A DNA stretch of 64,000 nt from CAWBLP01 sp963789495 (GTDB taxonomy: Bacteria; Pseudomonadota; Alphaproteobacteria; Acetobacterales; Acetobacteraceae). The notes beneath the pieces are model-generated. The model worked only from the letters and a program-made list of their open reading frames with translations, was not told the origin of the DNA and did no database searches. The stretch is from NCBI GenBank assembly GCA_963789495.1, contig CAWBLP010000008.1, positions 248,001-312,000 of the forward strand, in the 5' to 3' direction. The position numbers were made by a program, and so were the translations under genes. This document shows, one piece after another, positions 51,590 through 59,815 of this stretch (its first letter is position 1; each line of letters starts with the position of its first letter).

Positions 51590-52052
51590 ATGTTCGCTGT
51601 CATCCGCACCGGCGGAAAACAGTACCGCGTTACGCCGAACGCGGTGCTGAAGGTGGAGAAGCTGGAGGCCGAACCCGGCGCCACCGTCACCTTCACCGAC
51701 GTGCTGGCGGTGGGCGGCGACGGCGCACCTGACCCTGGGCGCGCCGACCGTGGCCGGCGCCTCGGTCGTCGCCACCGTCATCGCCCAGGACCGGCTGGAC
51801 AAGATCATCATCTTCAAGAAGCGCCGCCGGCAGAACAGCCGCCGCAAGAACGGCCATCGCCAGCACGTCACCGTGCTGCGCGTCGTCCGGCATCGGCACC
51901 GACGGCCAGCCGCCCGCCGCCGCGGCGGAGCGAAGCCCCGGCTCGACGCCGGAGCCGGTGGCCGCCGACGTGGCAGAGAACCTCGCCGTGGTGTCCGGCG
52001 TGGATCCCGCTGCCGTATCCCCGGTGGAAGAGCCGTCACACCGCAGGAGTAA
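51590..52052 (+). pseudogene. rplU: 50S ribosomal protein L21, broken by indels
   Basis: Starts correctly with MFAVIRTGGKQYRVTPNAVL and KVEKLEAEPGATVTFTDVLA; after an indel near 51725 the next frame continues GASVVATVIAQDRLDKIIIF and KKRRRQNSRRKNGHRQHVTV. Another shift near 51890 leads into a C-terminal extension (PEPVAADVAENLAVVSGVDP) of the kind seen in alphaproteobacterial L21; TAA at 52050 is the likely end. L21 is essential or near-essential and single-copy, so the breaks must be consensus errors. It binds 23S rRNA near L20. Confidence 0.85.
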
Positions 52053-52058
52053 GCCGAC

Positions 52059-52329
52059 ATGGCACACAAGAAGGCAGGCGGCTCCTCCCGCAACGGCCGC
52101 GATACCGAAGGCCGGCGCCTCGGCATCAAGAAGTTCGGCGGCGAGAGCGTGATCGCCGGCAACATCCTGGTCCGCCAGCGCGGCACCAAGTGGAAGCCGG
52201 GCCAGAATGTCGGCCTGGGCCGCGACCACACCATCTTCGCGCTGGTCGACGGCAAGGTGGAGTTCACCCGCAAGGCGAACGACCGCGTGCATATCTCCGT
52301 CGCGACCGCTGCCGGCGGCGGCCGAGTAG
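52059..52329 (+). CDS. rpmA: 50S ribosomal protein L27 (frameshift near its 3' end)
   Basis: MAHKKAGGSSRNGRDTEGRR, LGIKKFGGESVIAGNILVRQ and RGTKWKPGQNVGLGRDHTIF are diagnostic of L27, whose N-terminus lines the peptidyl-transferase centre. As written, the frame runs past the normal end into obg; the expected stop is the TAG at 52327-52329, one frame over (ending ...AAE), so one base is extra at about 52310-52322. The gene follows rplU by 6 bp and is followed by a terminator. Confidence 0.9.
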
Positions 52330-52358
52330 CCGCCGGCACCCTGCGCTTAGGACGTCAA

Positions 52359-52390
52359 CGGGGGTCGGCGCCAGCCGGCCCCCGTTTTCG
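52359..52390 (+). terminator. Rho-independent terminator after rpmA
   Basis: An 11-bp GC-rich stem (52359-52369 with 52374-52384, one G-T pair) with loop GCCA is followed by TTTTCGTTT. It separates rplU-rpmA from obg, which starts at 52407, so obg may need read-through or its own promoter. Confidence 0.8.
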
Positions 52391-52406
52391 TTTGGTAACC
52401 ACAGCC

Positions 52407-53420
52407 ATGAAGTTCCTCGACCAGGCCAAGATCTACCTGCGCTCCGGCGACGGCGGCGACGGCGTGGTCGCGTTCCGCCGGGAGAAATACATCGAGTTCG
52501 GCGGCCCGGACGGCGGCAACGGCGGCAAGGGCGGCGACATCGTGTTCGAGGCCGATGGCCAACCTGAACACGCTGATCGACTTCCGCTACACCCAGCATT
52601 TCCGGGCCAAGAAGGGCGGCAACGGCGTCGGGGTCCGACAGCACCGGCGCCGGCGCGCCGGACGTGGTGGTCCAGGTGCCGATCGGCACGCAGATCATCG
52701 GCGACGACCGGGAAACACTGCTGGCCGACCTGGATACGCCCGGCAAGCGGGTGACGCTGCTGCGCGGCGGCGATGGCGGGTTCGGCAACGCGCATTTCAA
52801 GTCCTCCACCAACCGCGCGCCGCGCAAGGCGACCAAGGGCTGGCCGGGCGAGGAGCGCTGGGTCTGGCTGCGCCTGAAGCTGATCGCCGATGCCGGCCTG
52901 GTCGGGCTGCCGAACGCCGGCAAATCCACCTTCCTGTCCGCGGTCTCCGCCGCCCGCCCCAAGATCGCCGACTACCCGTTCACCACGCTGCACCCGCAGC
53001 TCGGCGTGGTCCGGCTGTCGATGGCGGAGGAGTTCGTGCTGGCCGACATCCCCGGCCTGATCGAGGGCGCGCATGAAGGCGCCGGCCTGGGCGACCGCTT
53101 CCTCGGCCATGTGGAGCGCTGCGCCGTGCTGCTGCACCTGGTGGACGGCGCCGCCGGCGACGTGGTGCGCGCCTGGCGCACGGTGCGCGAGGAACTGGCG
53201 TGCCTACGGCGGCGGCCTGGCGGACAAGCCGGAGCTGATCGGCCTGAACAAGGCCGACGCGATGACCCCGCGCGAGGCGTCGGCGCGCGAGGCGGCGCTG
53301 CAGAAGGCGTCCGGCCGGCCGGTGATGCTGCTGTCCGGCGCCACCGGCCAGGGCGTGCCGGAGGTGCTGCGCCGGCTGCAGGGCATGATCAACGATGCGC
53401 GCCAGGAGCGGGCGGCGTGA
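52407..53420 (+). pseudogene. obg: Obg GTPase (ribosome assembly/stress), broken by indels
   Basis: The Obg glycine-rich fold opens MKFLDQAKIYLRSGDGGDGV and GGPDGGNGGKGGDIVFEADG. After breaks near 52555 and 52640 the frame continues (LNTLIDFRYTQHFRAKKGGN; PIGTQIIGDDRETLLADLDT) into the G domain with LVGLPNAGKSTFLSAVSAAR (G1), DYPFTT (G2) and DIPGLIEGAH (G3). A further break near 53200 precedes LIGLNKADAM (G4) and SGATGQG (G5), ending at 53420. All motifs are in order and intact apart from indels; obg is essential, so these are presumably consensus errors. Confidence 0.85.
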
Positions 53421-53585
53421 CCGACGGGACGAAGAAGATGGCAGCGCAAGACCGCCCTGTCCACCCGGGAAGCGGGACGCGCAGGGGCCGGACGCGCCGC
53501 AGAGCCGGCGGAGGGCACCGCTCGCCAGCCCGCGCAACGAGGGCGACCCCGTGCGGCTCCCCTCGCTCTCTACCGCCCGCCGGTC

Positions 53586-54673
53586 GTGGTGAAGATCGGC
53601 AGCGCCCTGGTGGTGGACCCGCGCCACGCCGCGCCGCGCGCCGCCTGGCTGGCCGGCATGGCCGCCGACATCGCCGCGCTGCGCGGCGCGCGGGGTGGAC
53701 GTGATCGTGGTCTCCTCCGGCGCCATCGCCCTGGCCCGCCGCAGCGCTCGGGCCTGACCCAGCAGCGGCTGCGGCTGGAGGAGAAGCAGGCCGCCGCCGC
53801 GGTGGGCCAGATCCGCCTGGCGCAGGCCTGGAGCGAGGCGCTGTCCGCCTACGGCCTGACCGCCGCGCAGTTGCTGCTGACCCTGGACGACACCGAGGAC
53901 CGCCGCCGCTACCTGAACGCCCGCGCCACGCTGAACACGCTGCTGGGGCTGGGCTGCATCCCGGTGATCAACGAGAACGACACCGTCGCGACCGCGGAAA
54001 TCCGCTTCGGCGACAACGACCGGCTGGCCGCGCGGGTGGCCGAGATGGTGCAGGCCGACCAGTTGATCCTGCTGTCCGACATCGACGGGCTGTACACCGC
54101 CGATCCGCGCCGCGATCCGGACGCCGAACACATCCCGGTGGTTGCCGCGCTGACCCCGGAGATCGAGGCGATGGGCGGCGAGCCGCCGCCCGGCTACTCC
54201 TCCGGTGGCATGCGCACCAAGCTGGCGGCGGCCCGCATCGCCACCCAGGCCGGCTGCGCCATGGCGATCGCGCTGGGCCATATCGACCGGCCGCTGACCG
54301 CGCTGGAGACCGGCGCGCCGCTGCACCTGGTTCCTGCCCGCACCGGAGGGCCGCACCGCCCGCAAGCGCTGGATCGCCGGCTCGCTGGCCCCGCTGGGCA
54401 CGCTGGTGGTGGATGCCGGCGCCGCGCGCGCGCTGAAGGCCGGCCGCTCGCTGCTGCCGGCCGGGGTGCGGGCGGTGGAGGGCACGTTCCAGCGCGGCGA
54501 CCCGGTGATGGTGCTGGGTCCCGACGGCGCGCCGCTGGCCCGCGGCCTGTCCGCCTATGCCAGCACTGACGCCGTCGCGGATCGCCGGCCACCGCTCGGA
54601 GGAGATCGAGGCGATGCTGGGCTGGCGCGGCCGTGACGAGATCGTGCACCGCGACGATCTGGTGCTGGTGTAG
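53586..54673 (+). pseudogene. proB: glutamate 5-kinase, broken by indels
   Basis: VKIGSALVVDPRHAAPRAAW opens the amino-acid-kinase fold. A short out-of-frame stretch (53690-53752, expected VIVVSSGAIALARR) is followed by TQQRLRLEEKQAAAAVGQIR and INENDTVATAEIRFGDNDRL (substrate binding). A break near 54345 leads to RKRWIAGSLAPLGTLVVDAG, the start of the PUA domain, and another near 54580 to the end (EEIEAMLGWRGRDEIV) at TAG 54671. ProB starts proline synthesis. The true start is unclear; it may lie upstream of GTG 53586. The obg-proB order is common. Confidence 0.85.
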
Positions 54674-54750
54674 GGGTTCCCCCTCAGCCAGTCGCGGCGG
54701 CCGAACCCCAAGGAGCGTTGGGCACGCCCCCCAGACAAGCTTCGCCCGCA

Positions 54751-55674
54751 TCATCCCGCCGCCGCCATCGCCCAGGGCGCGACGGACAGCCGCGCCACCA
54801 GGAAGTCCACCACCGCTGTCACCGGTGCGGACCGCAGGTTGCCGGGGGGCGTGACGATGTTCAGCGCGATCGGCGGCGGCGACCAGTCCGGCATCACCGC
54901 CTCCAGCCGCCCAGCCGCCAGGTCCGCCCAGACCACGAAATCCGGCTGCACCGCCAGGCCCAGCCCCATCAGCAGGGCCGGACCCAGCACGTCTGCGTTG
55001 TTGGCGCAGAGCGGACCTTTGGGGACGACCAGCGCCTCCTCGCCGGAGCTGTGCACGAACCGCCAGCGGTCGGGCGTCGGCAGGTAGGTGTAGCCAAGGC
55101 AGGCATGATCGGTGAGCTCGCGCGGATGGGTCGGCCGGCCGCGCCGCTGCAGATAGGATGGCGCCGCCACCAGCAGCCGCCGGATCTGGCACAGCCGGCG
55201 CGCTCGCAGCGAGGAATCCGCCAGGGCCGCGATGCGCAGCGCCAGGTCGAAGCGGCCACCGATCAGGTCCACCACCTCATCGGTCAAATGCAGGTCGACC
55301 GCGATATCCGGGTAGCGCTGCAACAGCTCGGGCAGCACGGGCGCCAGATAGGCGGTGCCGAACGACATCGGCGCGGTCATCCGCACCACGCCGCGCGGGG
55401 TGGCGGACTGCGCCTTGGCCTCGGCCTCCAACGCCTCGGCCTCGGCCAGGATAGACCCGGCGAGCCCCGCGGCGTTGCGGCCGACCTCGGTCAGCGACAG
55501 GCGGCGGGAGGTGCGGTTGAGCAGCGGCGCGCCGAGCCGCGCCTCCAGGCGTGCGATGGCCTTGGAGACGGTGGCGTTGGACAGGCCGAGCTGCGCGGCG
55601 GCGGCGGCGAAGGAGCCGGCTTGGGCGACTTTGGCGAAGATCGCCCAGGCTTCCAGGTCGGGGAGAGTCGTCAT
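54751..55674 (-). CDS. LysR-family transcriptional regulator
   Basis: A 307-residue regulator from ATG 55674. The winged helix is at the N-terminus (FAKVAQAGSFAAAAAQLGLS, NATVSKAIARLEARLGAPLL, NRTSRRLSLT). The effector domain follows (PRGVVRMTAPMSFGTAYLAP ... DLALRIAAL). It belongs to the CrgA/DsdC-like branch with unknown ligand. It is divergent from the pirin gene, with a 17-bp palindrome (55684-55700) just before its start, so it likely controls pirin and itself. An upstream ATG (55716) would overlap that palindrome. Confidence 0.85.
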   Translation of the reverse strand: MTTLPDLEAWAIFAKVAQAGSFAAAAAQLGLSNATVSKAIARLEARLGAPLLNRTSRRLSLTEVGRNAAGLAGSILAEAEALEAEAKAQSATPRGVVRMTAPMSFGTAYLAPVLPELLQRYPDIAVDLHLTDEVVDLIGGRFDLALRIAALADSSLRARRLCQIRRLLVAAPSYLQRRGRPTHPRELTDHACLGYTYLPTPDRWRFVHSSGEEALVVPKGPLCANNADVLGPALLMGLGLAVQPDFVVWADLAAGRLEAVMPDWSPPPIALNIVTPPGNLRSAPVTAVVDFLVARLSVAPWAMAAAG

Positions 55675-55683
55675 GTCAGAATC

Positions 55684-55700
55684 GGAAACGGTGGGTTTCC
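55684..55700. promoter_or_regulatory. LysR-type operator candidate GGAAAC-N5-GTTTCC
   Basis: A perfect 6-bp inverted repeat with a 5-bp centre, 10 bp before the lysR start and 89 bp before the pirin start. Spacing (T/A-rich arms, about 17 bp total) is within the range of LysR sites. The position in the only intergenic region of a divergent LysR/target pair is the main support. Confidence 0.45.
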
Positions 55701-55788
55701 ATTGTTTCTCTTTCATGGGGTGCGCGCCAGCACGATGTTAGCGCCCGACACAGAGCGCCGCCGGCATCAGGCGGCCAGGAGAAAGTCC

Positions 55789-56487
55789 ATGATCGAGCTT
55801 CGCCCGTTCGACCGCCTCGGCGGCGACAACCACGACTGGCTCAACACGAAGCATCATTTCTCATTCGCCGATTACCACGATCCGCAGCGCATGAGCTGGG
55901 GTGCGCTGCGGGTTTGGAACGACGACGAGATCGCCCCGAACAGCGGCTTCCCGCCGCATCCGCATGCCAACATGGAGATCATCACCTATGTGCGGCAGGG
56001 CGCGATCACACACCAGGACAGCCTGGGCAACACCGGGCGCACCGAAGCCGGCGATGTGCAGGTGATGAGCGCTGGGTCCGGCATCCGGCACGCGGAGTAC
56101 AATGCCGAGGCCGAGGTGACGAAGATCTTCCAGATCTGGATCATGCCAAACCAGCGCGGCGGCACGCCGAACTGGGGCGCCAAGCCGTTCCGCAAGGGTG
56201 AGCGCAGCGGACGGTTCGTGACGTTGGCCAGTGGTTTCGACAGCGACACTGACGCGCTGCGCATCCGCAGCGATGCGCGCGTGGCCGGCGCGGCTCTGAA
56301 GGCGGGGGAGAGCGTGGAATACCCGCTCGATCCCGAGCGGCATGCCTATCTGGTGCCGGCCAGCGGCACGGTGGAGGTGAATGGGGTGCGGGCCGCGGAA
56401 CGCGACGGGGTTGCGGTGAGCGGCGAGGCGGTGCTGCGGGTTACGGCTATCGTCGACGCCGAAGTGGTGCTGGTGGACGCTGCGTAG
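55789..56487 (+). CDS. pirin family protein (YhhW-like, quercetin dioxygenase-like)
   Basis: A 232-residue bicupin. The N-terminal cupin has PPHPHANMEIITYVRQGAIT and HQDSLGNTG with the His/Glu metal ligands of pirins, then VQVMSAGSGIRHAEYN. It ends with a second cupin lacking metal ligands (VPASGTVEVNGVRAAERDG). YhhW-type pirins cleave quercetin in vitro; the cellular role may be redox sensing. AGGAGAAAG precedes the ATG. It is divergent from LysR and ends at repeat element B. Confidence 0.9.
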   Translation: MIELRPFDRLGGDNHDWLNTKHHFSFADYHDPQRMSWGALRVWNDDEIAPNSGFPPHPHANMEIITYVRQGAITHQDSLGNTGRTEAGDVQVMSAGSGIRHAEYNAEAEVTKIFQIWIMPNQRGGTPNWGAKPFRKGERSGRFVTLASGFDSDTDALRIRSDARVAGAALKAGESVEYPLDPERHAYLVPASGTVEVNGVRAAERDGVAVSGEAVLRVTAIVDAEVVLVDAA

Positions 56488-56488
56488 T

Positions 56489-56723
56489 CGGGGCTTTGCC
56501 CCGAACCCCATCCGGGGGCTTTGCCCCCGGAACCCCCAGCAAAGGCTCGCCTTTGCAATCACATACTGTTTGGATTGGGGAGGGGGCAGTCCGTGATGAT
56601 ACGGTGGTCCGAAGCCGTCACGCCCCCTCCCCAATCCAAACACCATACGGTTCCAAGGGCCGGGCCCTTGGCGGAGTTTCAAGGGGCAGCGCCCCTTGAT
56701 GGGGGTTCGGGGGCAACGCCCCC
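56489..56723. repeat. multi-hairpin intergenic element, copy B (likely bidirectional terminator)
   Basis: Hairpins at 56489-56503, 56512-56530 and 56539-56556; a perfect 21-bp central stem (56567-56587 with 56622-56642) around a 34-nt loop (56588-56621, core GTGATGAT...TGGTCCG); then hairpins at 56653-56671, 56680-56698 and 56709-56723. It sits between the convergent pirin and TauD-like genes. Compared with copy A the hairpins run in reverse order, while the loop is in the same orientation. Confidence 0.85.
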
Positions 56724-56727
56724 GCGC

Positions 56728-57783
56728 TCACACCGGCTCCAGCGGCGCGTGCAGCTTGGTGCCCGGACAGATGATGCCGCCACGATCGCCGATCTCCACG
56801 CTGCCGTAGCGTTCGGCATAGGCCGGAGGCAGCGGTCGCGCGCCAGGCGCCGCCAGCCACAGTCGCAACAGGTGGCGCCGGCGCTCCGGCTCCGACCAAT
56901 CCTCGAACGCGGTGCGATCGTGCAGAATGGTGTGATTATGCACGAACTGCATGTCGCCGGGTTGGAACGCCATGTCGAGGCGCAGTTCGGGGTCTTCCGC
57001 CAGCGCATCGAACATCGCCAGCGCGGCCATGTCCTGCTCGGTCAGCCGGCGCGCTTCCGGGAAGCGCTGCGACGACCGGACGTAATGCGGCGCATAGATC
57101 GCCGAGAGGTAGCCCTGGTAATCATTGAACACCGGCAGGTCGAACCAGGGCTGCTTGCCCTCTGGCACCTCGCCACGGCGATCGGTGGGAAATGGCTGCA
57201 GCAGCCGCGCCGCGAGATCGGGCCGCCGCGTTGCCATGATGTTGTAGATCGACATCGAGCTGGTGAGTGACGACAACCCGCCCGACTTCGCCGTCTGCAA
57301 ACACAGCAGCGCCACGATGTCGCATGAGTTGGTATGGAAGTTCTGCCGTTCGGCAGTCTGATAGATCCGCACGTTGGGATCGCGCGTGGACATGCCGAGG
57401 TCGCGGACATGGCCCAGCACGTGCCCCTTGGCATTCTGCGAGCGCGCATTACCGAACCAGGTGCCGATGCCCCAATACGCCGCCGCACTCTCGGCTATCG
57501 GGCGGCCACTCACTGGCAGGCCACGGATCAGCACGAAGCCGCGGCCGTTCAACACCTCCTCACGCAAGCGCTCCAGCGTCGGGCCAAGCGTCGGCAAGGG
57601 AAAATCGGCGCGCCGGACGGTGGCGATGTCGCGGTCCCGCACGCCATCGACCGCAGCGGCGACCTCGGCAAGGTCGCGCGGCGACAGAGCGTAGGTCCAT
57701 TGCTCCGGATGCTTCGCCAGTTCTGCGCCCAGCCAGGCCGACTTGCCTGACACCAGCGGACGCGGCGGTTCAACCGATGACAT
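56728..57783 (-). CDS. TauD/TfdA-like Fe(II)/2-oxoglutarate dioxygenase, with altered HxD motif
   Basis: A 351-residue protein of the TauD/TfdA (clavaminate-synthase-like) fold: RGFVLIRGLPVSGRPIAESA near residue 81, LLCLQTAKSGGLSSLTSS, then FQPGDMQFVHNHTILHDRTA with the distal His and Arg. The first iron motif reads FHTNSCD (His150, Asn152) where active members usually have H-T-D, so an iron ligand may be missing or moved. It is the last gene of the ABC transporter operon and may process the imported compound. It is convergent with pirin. Confidence 0.8.
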   Translation of the reverse strand: MSSVEPPRPLVSGKSAWLGAELAKHPEQWTYALSPRDLAEVAAAVDGVRDRDIATVRRADFPLPTLGPTLERLREEVLNGRGFVLIRGLPVSGRPIAESAAAYWGIGTWFGNARSQNAKGHVLGHVRDLGMSTRDPNVRIYQTAERQNFHTNSCDIVALLCLQTAKSGGLSSLTSSMSIYNIMATRRPDLAARLLQPFPTDRRGEVPEGKQPWFDLPVFNDYQGYLSAIYAPHYVRSSQRFPEARRLTEQDMAALAMFDALAEDPELRLDMAFQPGDMQFVHNHTILHDRTAFEDWSEPERRRHLLRLWLAAPGARPLPPAYAERYGSVEIGDRGGIICPGTKLHAPLEPV

Positions 57784-57887
57784 GGCAACCTCCGAGATGA
57801 TCAGGTCCCAACCAGATCACGGCCGACCTGCAACGACACCCTGGCCGGGTGGCCCATGAATGCGGCAGGCATCGCGTGACCGCGCCG

Positions 57888-58808
57888 CTACTCCTTCACC
57901 GCACCGGTCATCGAGGACACGTAGTACTCGACGAAGAACGAATAGATCAGCGCGACCGGCACCGAGCCCAGCAATGAGCCGGCCATCAGCGAACCCCATT
58001 GGTACACATCGCCGGTCACCAGTTCGGTCAGGATCGCCACCGGCACCGTCTTCTTCTCGGTCGATTGGATGAACGCCAGCGCGTAGATGAACTCGTTCCA
58101 CGACAGGGTGAAGGCGAAGATGCCGGCCGAGATCAGCCCGGGCACTGCCAAGGGCAGTGTGATGCGGCGCAGGATCTGCAGGCGCGATGCGCCGTCGATC
58201 AGCGCGCATTCCTCCAGCTCGTAGGGGATCGACTTGAAGTAGCCGATCAGCAGCCAGGTGCAGAACGGGATGAGGAAGGTGGGGTAGGTCAGGATCAGCG
58301 ACATCGGGCTGTCGAACAGTCCGAACTGGAACACCAGCGTCGCCAGCGGAATGAACAGAATGGTGGGCGGCACCAGATAGGCGAGATAGATCGCCAGCCC
58401 GACATGCTGGGCGCCCTTGAAGCGCAGGCGCTCGATCGCGTAGGCGGCCAGCACGCTGGCGCCGACCGAAAGGAAGGTGGCGGCCGTGGCGATGCCCATC
58501 GTGGTCATCAGCCAGCGCGGGTATTCCGTCTCGAACAGCAGCTTCTTGATGTTCTCCAAGGTCGGGGAGTTGACCCAGAACGGATTGTATTTGGAATAAT
58601 CGTACATCTCGTAGTCGGGTTTCACCGACGTGATCGCCATCCAGTAGAACGGGAACAACAGGATGATCACGAACAGCGACAGCGGGATGTAGATGGTGAT
58701 GACCCGCCGGGCGCGGGAATCCCAGGACAGCGTCTCCGGCACATCGACCGTCTTGCCGGCGATGGCCTCCACCTCGGCCTGCGAGTCGGGGACATATACG
58801 TCAGTCAT
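57888..58808 (-). CDS. sugar/polyol ABC transporter permease (MalG/UgpE type)
   Basis: A 306-residue protein with six membrane helices. The EAA motif ELEECALIDGASRLQILRRI is the binding site for the ATPase. The long N-terminus (about 30 residues, DSQAEVEAIAGKTVDVPETL) is cytoplasmic. It is the second permease of the CUT1-type transporter; its ATG 58808 lies within the 3' end of the first permease gene (8-nt overlap). Confidence 0.9.
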   Translation of the reverse strand: MTDVYVPDSQAEVEAIAGKTVDVPETLSWDSRARRVITIYIPLSLFVIILLFPFYWMAITSVKPDYEMYDYSKYNPFWVNSPTLENIKKLLFETEYPRWLMTTMGIATAATFLSVGASVLAAYAIERLRFKGAQHVGLAIYLAYLVPPTILFIPLATLVFQFGLFDSPMSLILTYPTFLIPFCTWLLIGYFKSIPYELEECALIDGASRLQILRRITLPLAVPGLISAGIFAFTLSWNEFIYALAFIQSTEKKTVPVAILTELVTGDVYQWGSLMAGSLLGSVPVALIYSFFVEYYVSSMTGAVKE

Positions 58809-59760
58809 TGCCTGCACCTTGCTGCCACTTGCGCCGGCCGACGCCGAAGAAGCACACCAGCGTGGCGACGACCAGGAACGGGATCATTGCGACCGCGATC
58901 GCCGCGCCCTCGCCGAGCTGCGAGCCGGGAATAGCGCGCTGGAACGCCAGCGTCGCCATCAGATGGGTTGAATTGAACGGCCCGCCGCGGGTGATCGCGT
59001 AGACCAGCTGGAAGTCGGAGAAGGTGAACAGCACCGACAGCGTCAGTGCGACCGACAGGATGGGCATCAGCAGCGGCACGGTGATGCGGCGGAACTTCTG
59101 CCAGCCGGAGGCGCCATCCAGCAGTGCCGCTTCGTAGAGCGAGGGCGAGATGGTCTGCAGCCCGGCCAGCAGCGTGATGGCGACGAAGGGAATGCCGCGC
59201 CAGATATTGGCGACGATCAGCGAACCACGCGCCGCCCAGGGCGTGCCGAGGAAGTCGTAATAGTGGTTGCTCACATGCAGCACGTTCACCATCACGTAGG
59301 AGACGATGGAGAATTGCGGATCGTAGATCCACCACCAGGCGATCGAGGACAGCACGGTGGGCACGATCCAGGGCAGCAGCACGATGGCGCGGATGAACGC
59401 CTTGAACGGGATGTGGTGGTTCAGCAGCATGGCGAGCCACAGGCCCAACAGGAATTTTCCGGCGGTTGCCACGGCGGTGTAGAAGATGGTGAACCAGACG
59501 GCACCCCAGAACACCGGGTCGTCGAACAGGGAGATGAAGTTCTCCAGCCCGATATATTCGCCGCGCTGGCCGATCGTGGTGTCGGTCAGCGACAGCCACA
59601 GGCCGAGACCCAGCGGGTAGGTCAGGAACACGACCAGCAGGCCGACGGTGGGCAGCAGACAGAGCCCGACCAGGAACGGCTTGTAGTCGAACAGCCGGGT
59701 GAACCAGCCGTCGCGACGCTGGGGTATGAATCGAAGGCTACTTTCGACGGTTGTACCCAT
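58801..59760 (-). CDS. sugar/polyol ABC transporter permease (MalF/UgpA type)
   Basis: A 319-residue protein with six membrane helices. The EAA motif is SLYEAALLDGASGWQKFRRI. MalF-type features include the first helix (PFLVGLCLLPTVGLLVVFLT) and LGLENF-like EYIGLENFISLF. With MalG-like and ATPase partners it forms the membrane channel of a CUT1 transporter. The start ATG 59760 has GGAAACG upstream. It lies 55 bp after the second binding protein gene. Confidence 0.9.
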   Translation of the reverse strand: MGTTVESSLRFIPQRRDGWFTRLFDYKPFLVGLCLLPTVGLLVVFLTYPLGLGLWLSLTDTTIGQRGEYIGLENFISLFDDPVFWGAVWFTIFYTAVATAGKFLLGLWLAMLLNHHIPFKAFIRAIVLLPWIVPTVLSSIAWWWIYDPQFSIVSYVMVNVLHVSNHYYDFLGTPWAARGSLIVANIWRGIPFVAITLLAGLQTISPSLYEAALLDGASGWQKFRRITVPLLMPILSVALTLSVLFTFSDFQLVYAITRGGPFNSTHLMATLAFQRAIPGSQLGEGAAIAVAMIPFLVVATLVCFFGVGRRKWQQGAGND

Positions 59761-59815
59761 GGTCGTTTCCTGCCGCTGCGCGGGGACGGCCGAACCGCCC
59801 CCGCATTGCTTCGTC

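Noticed and set aside
49712..52339. 875-codon minus-strand open frame
   Set aside because: It crosses tamB, intergenic repeats, rplU and rpmA; no start context or domain, clearly an artefact of GC content.
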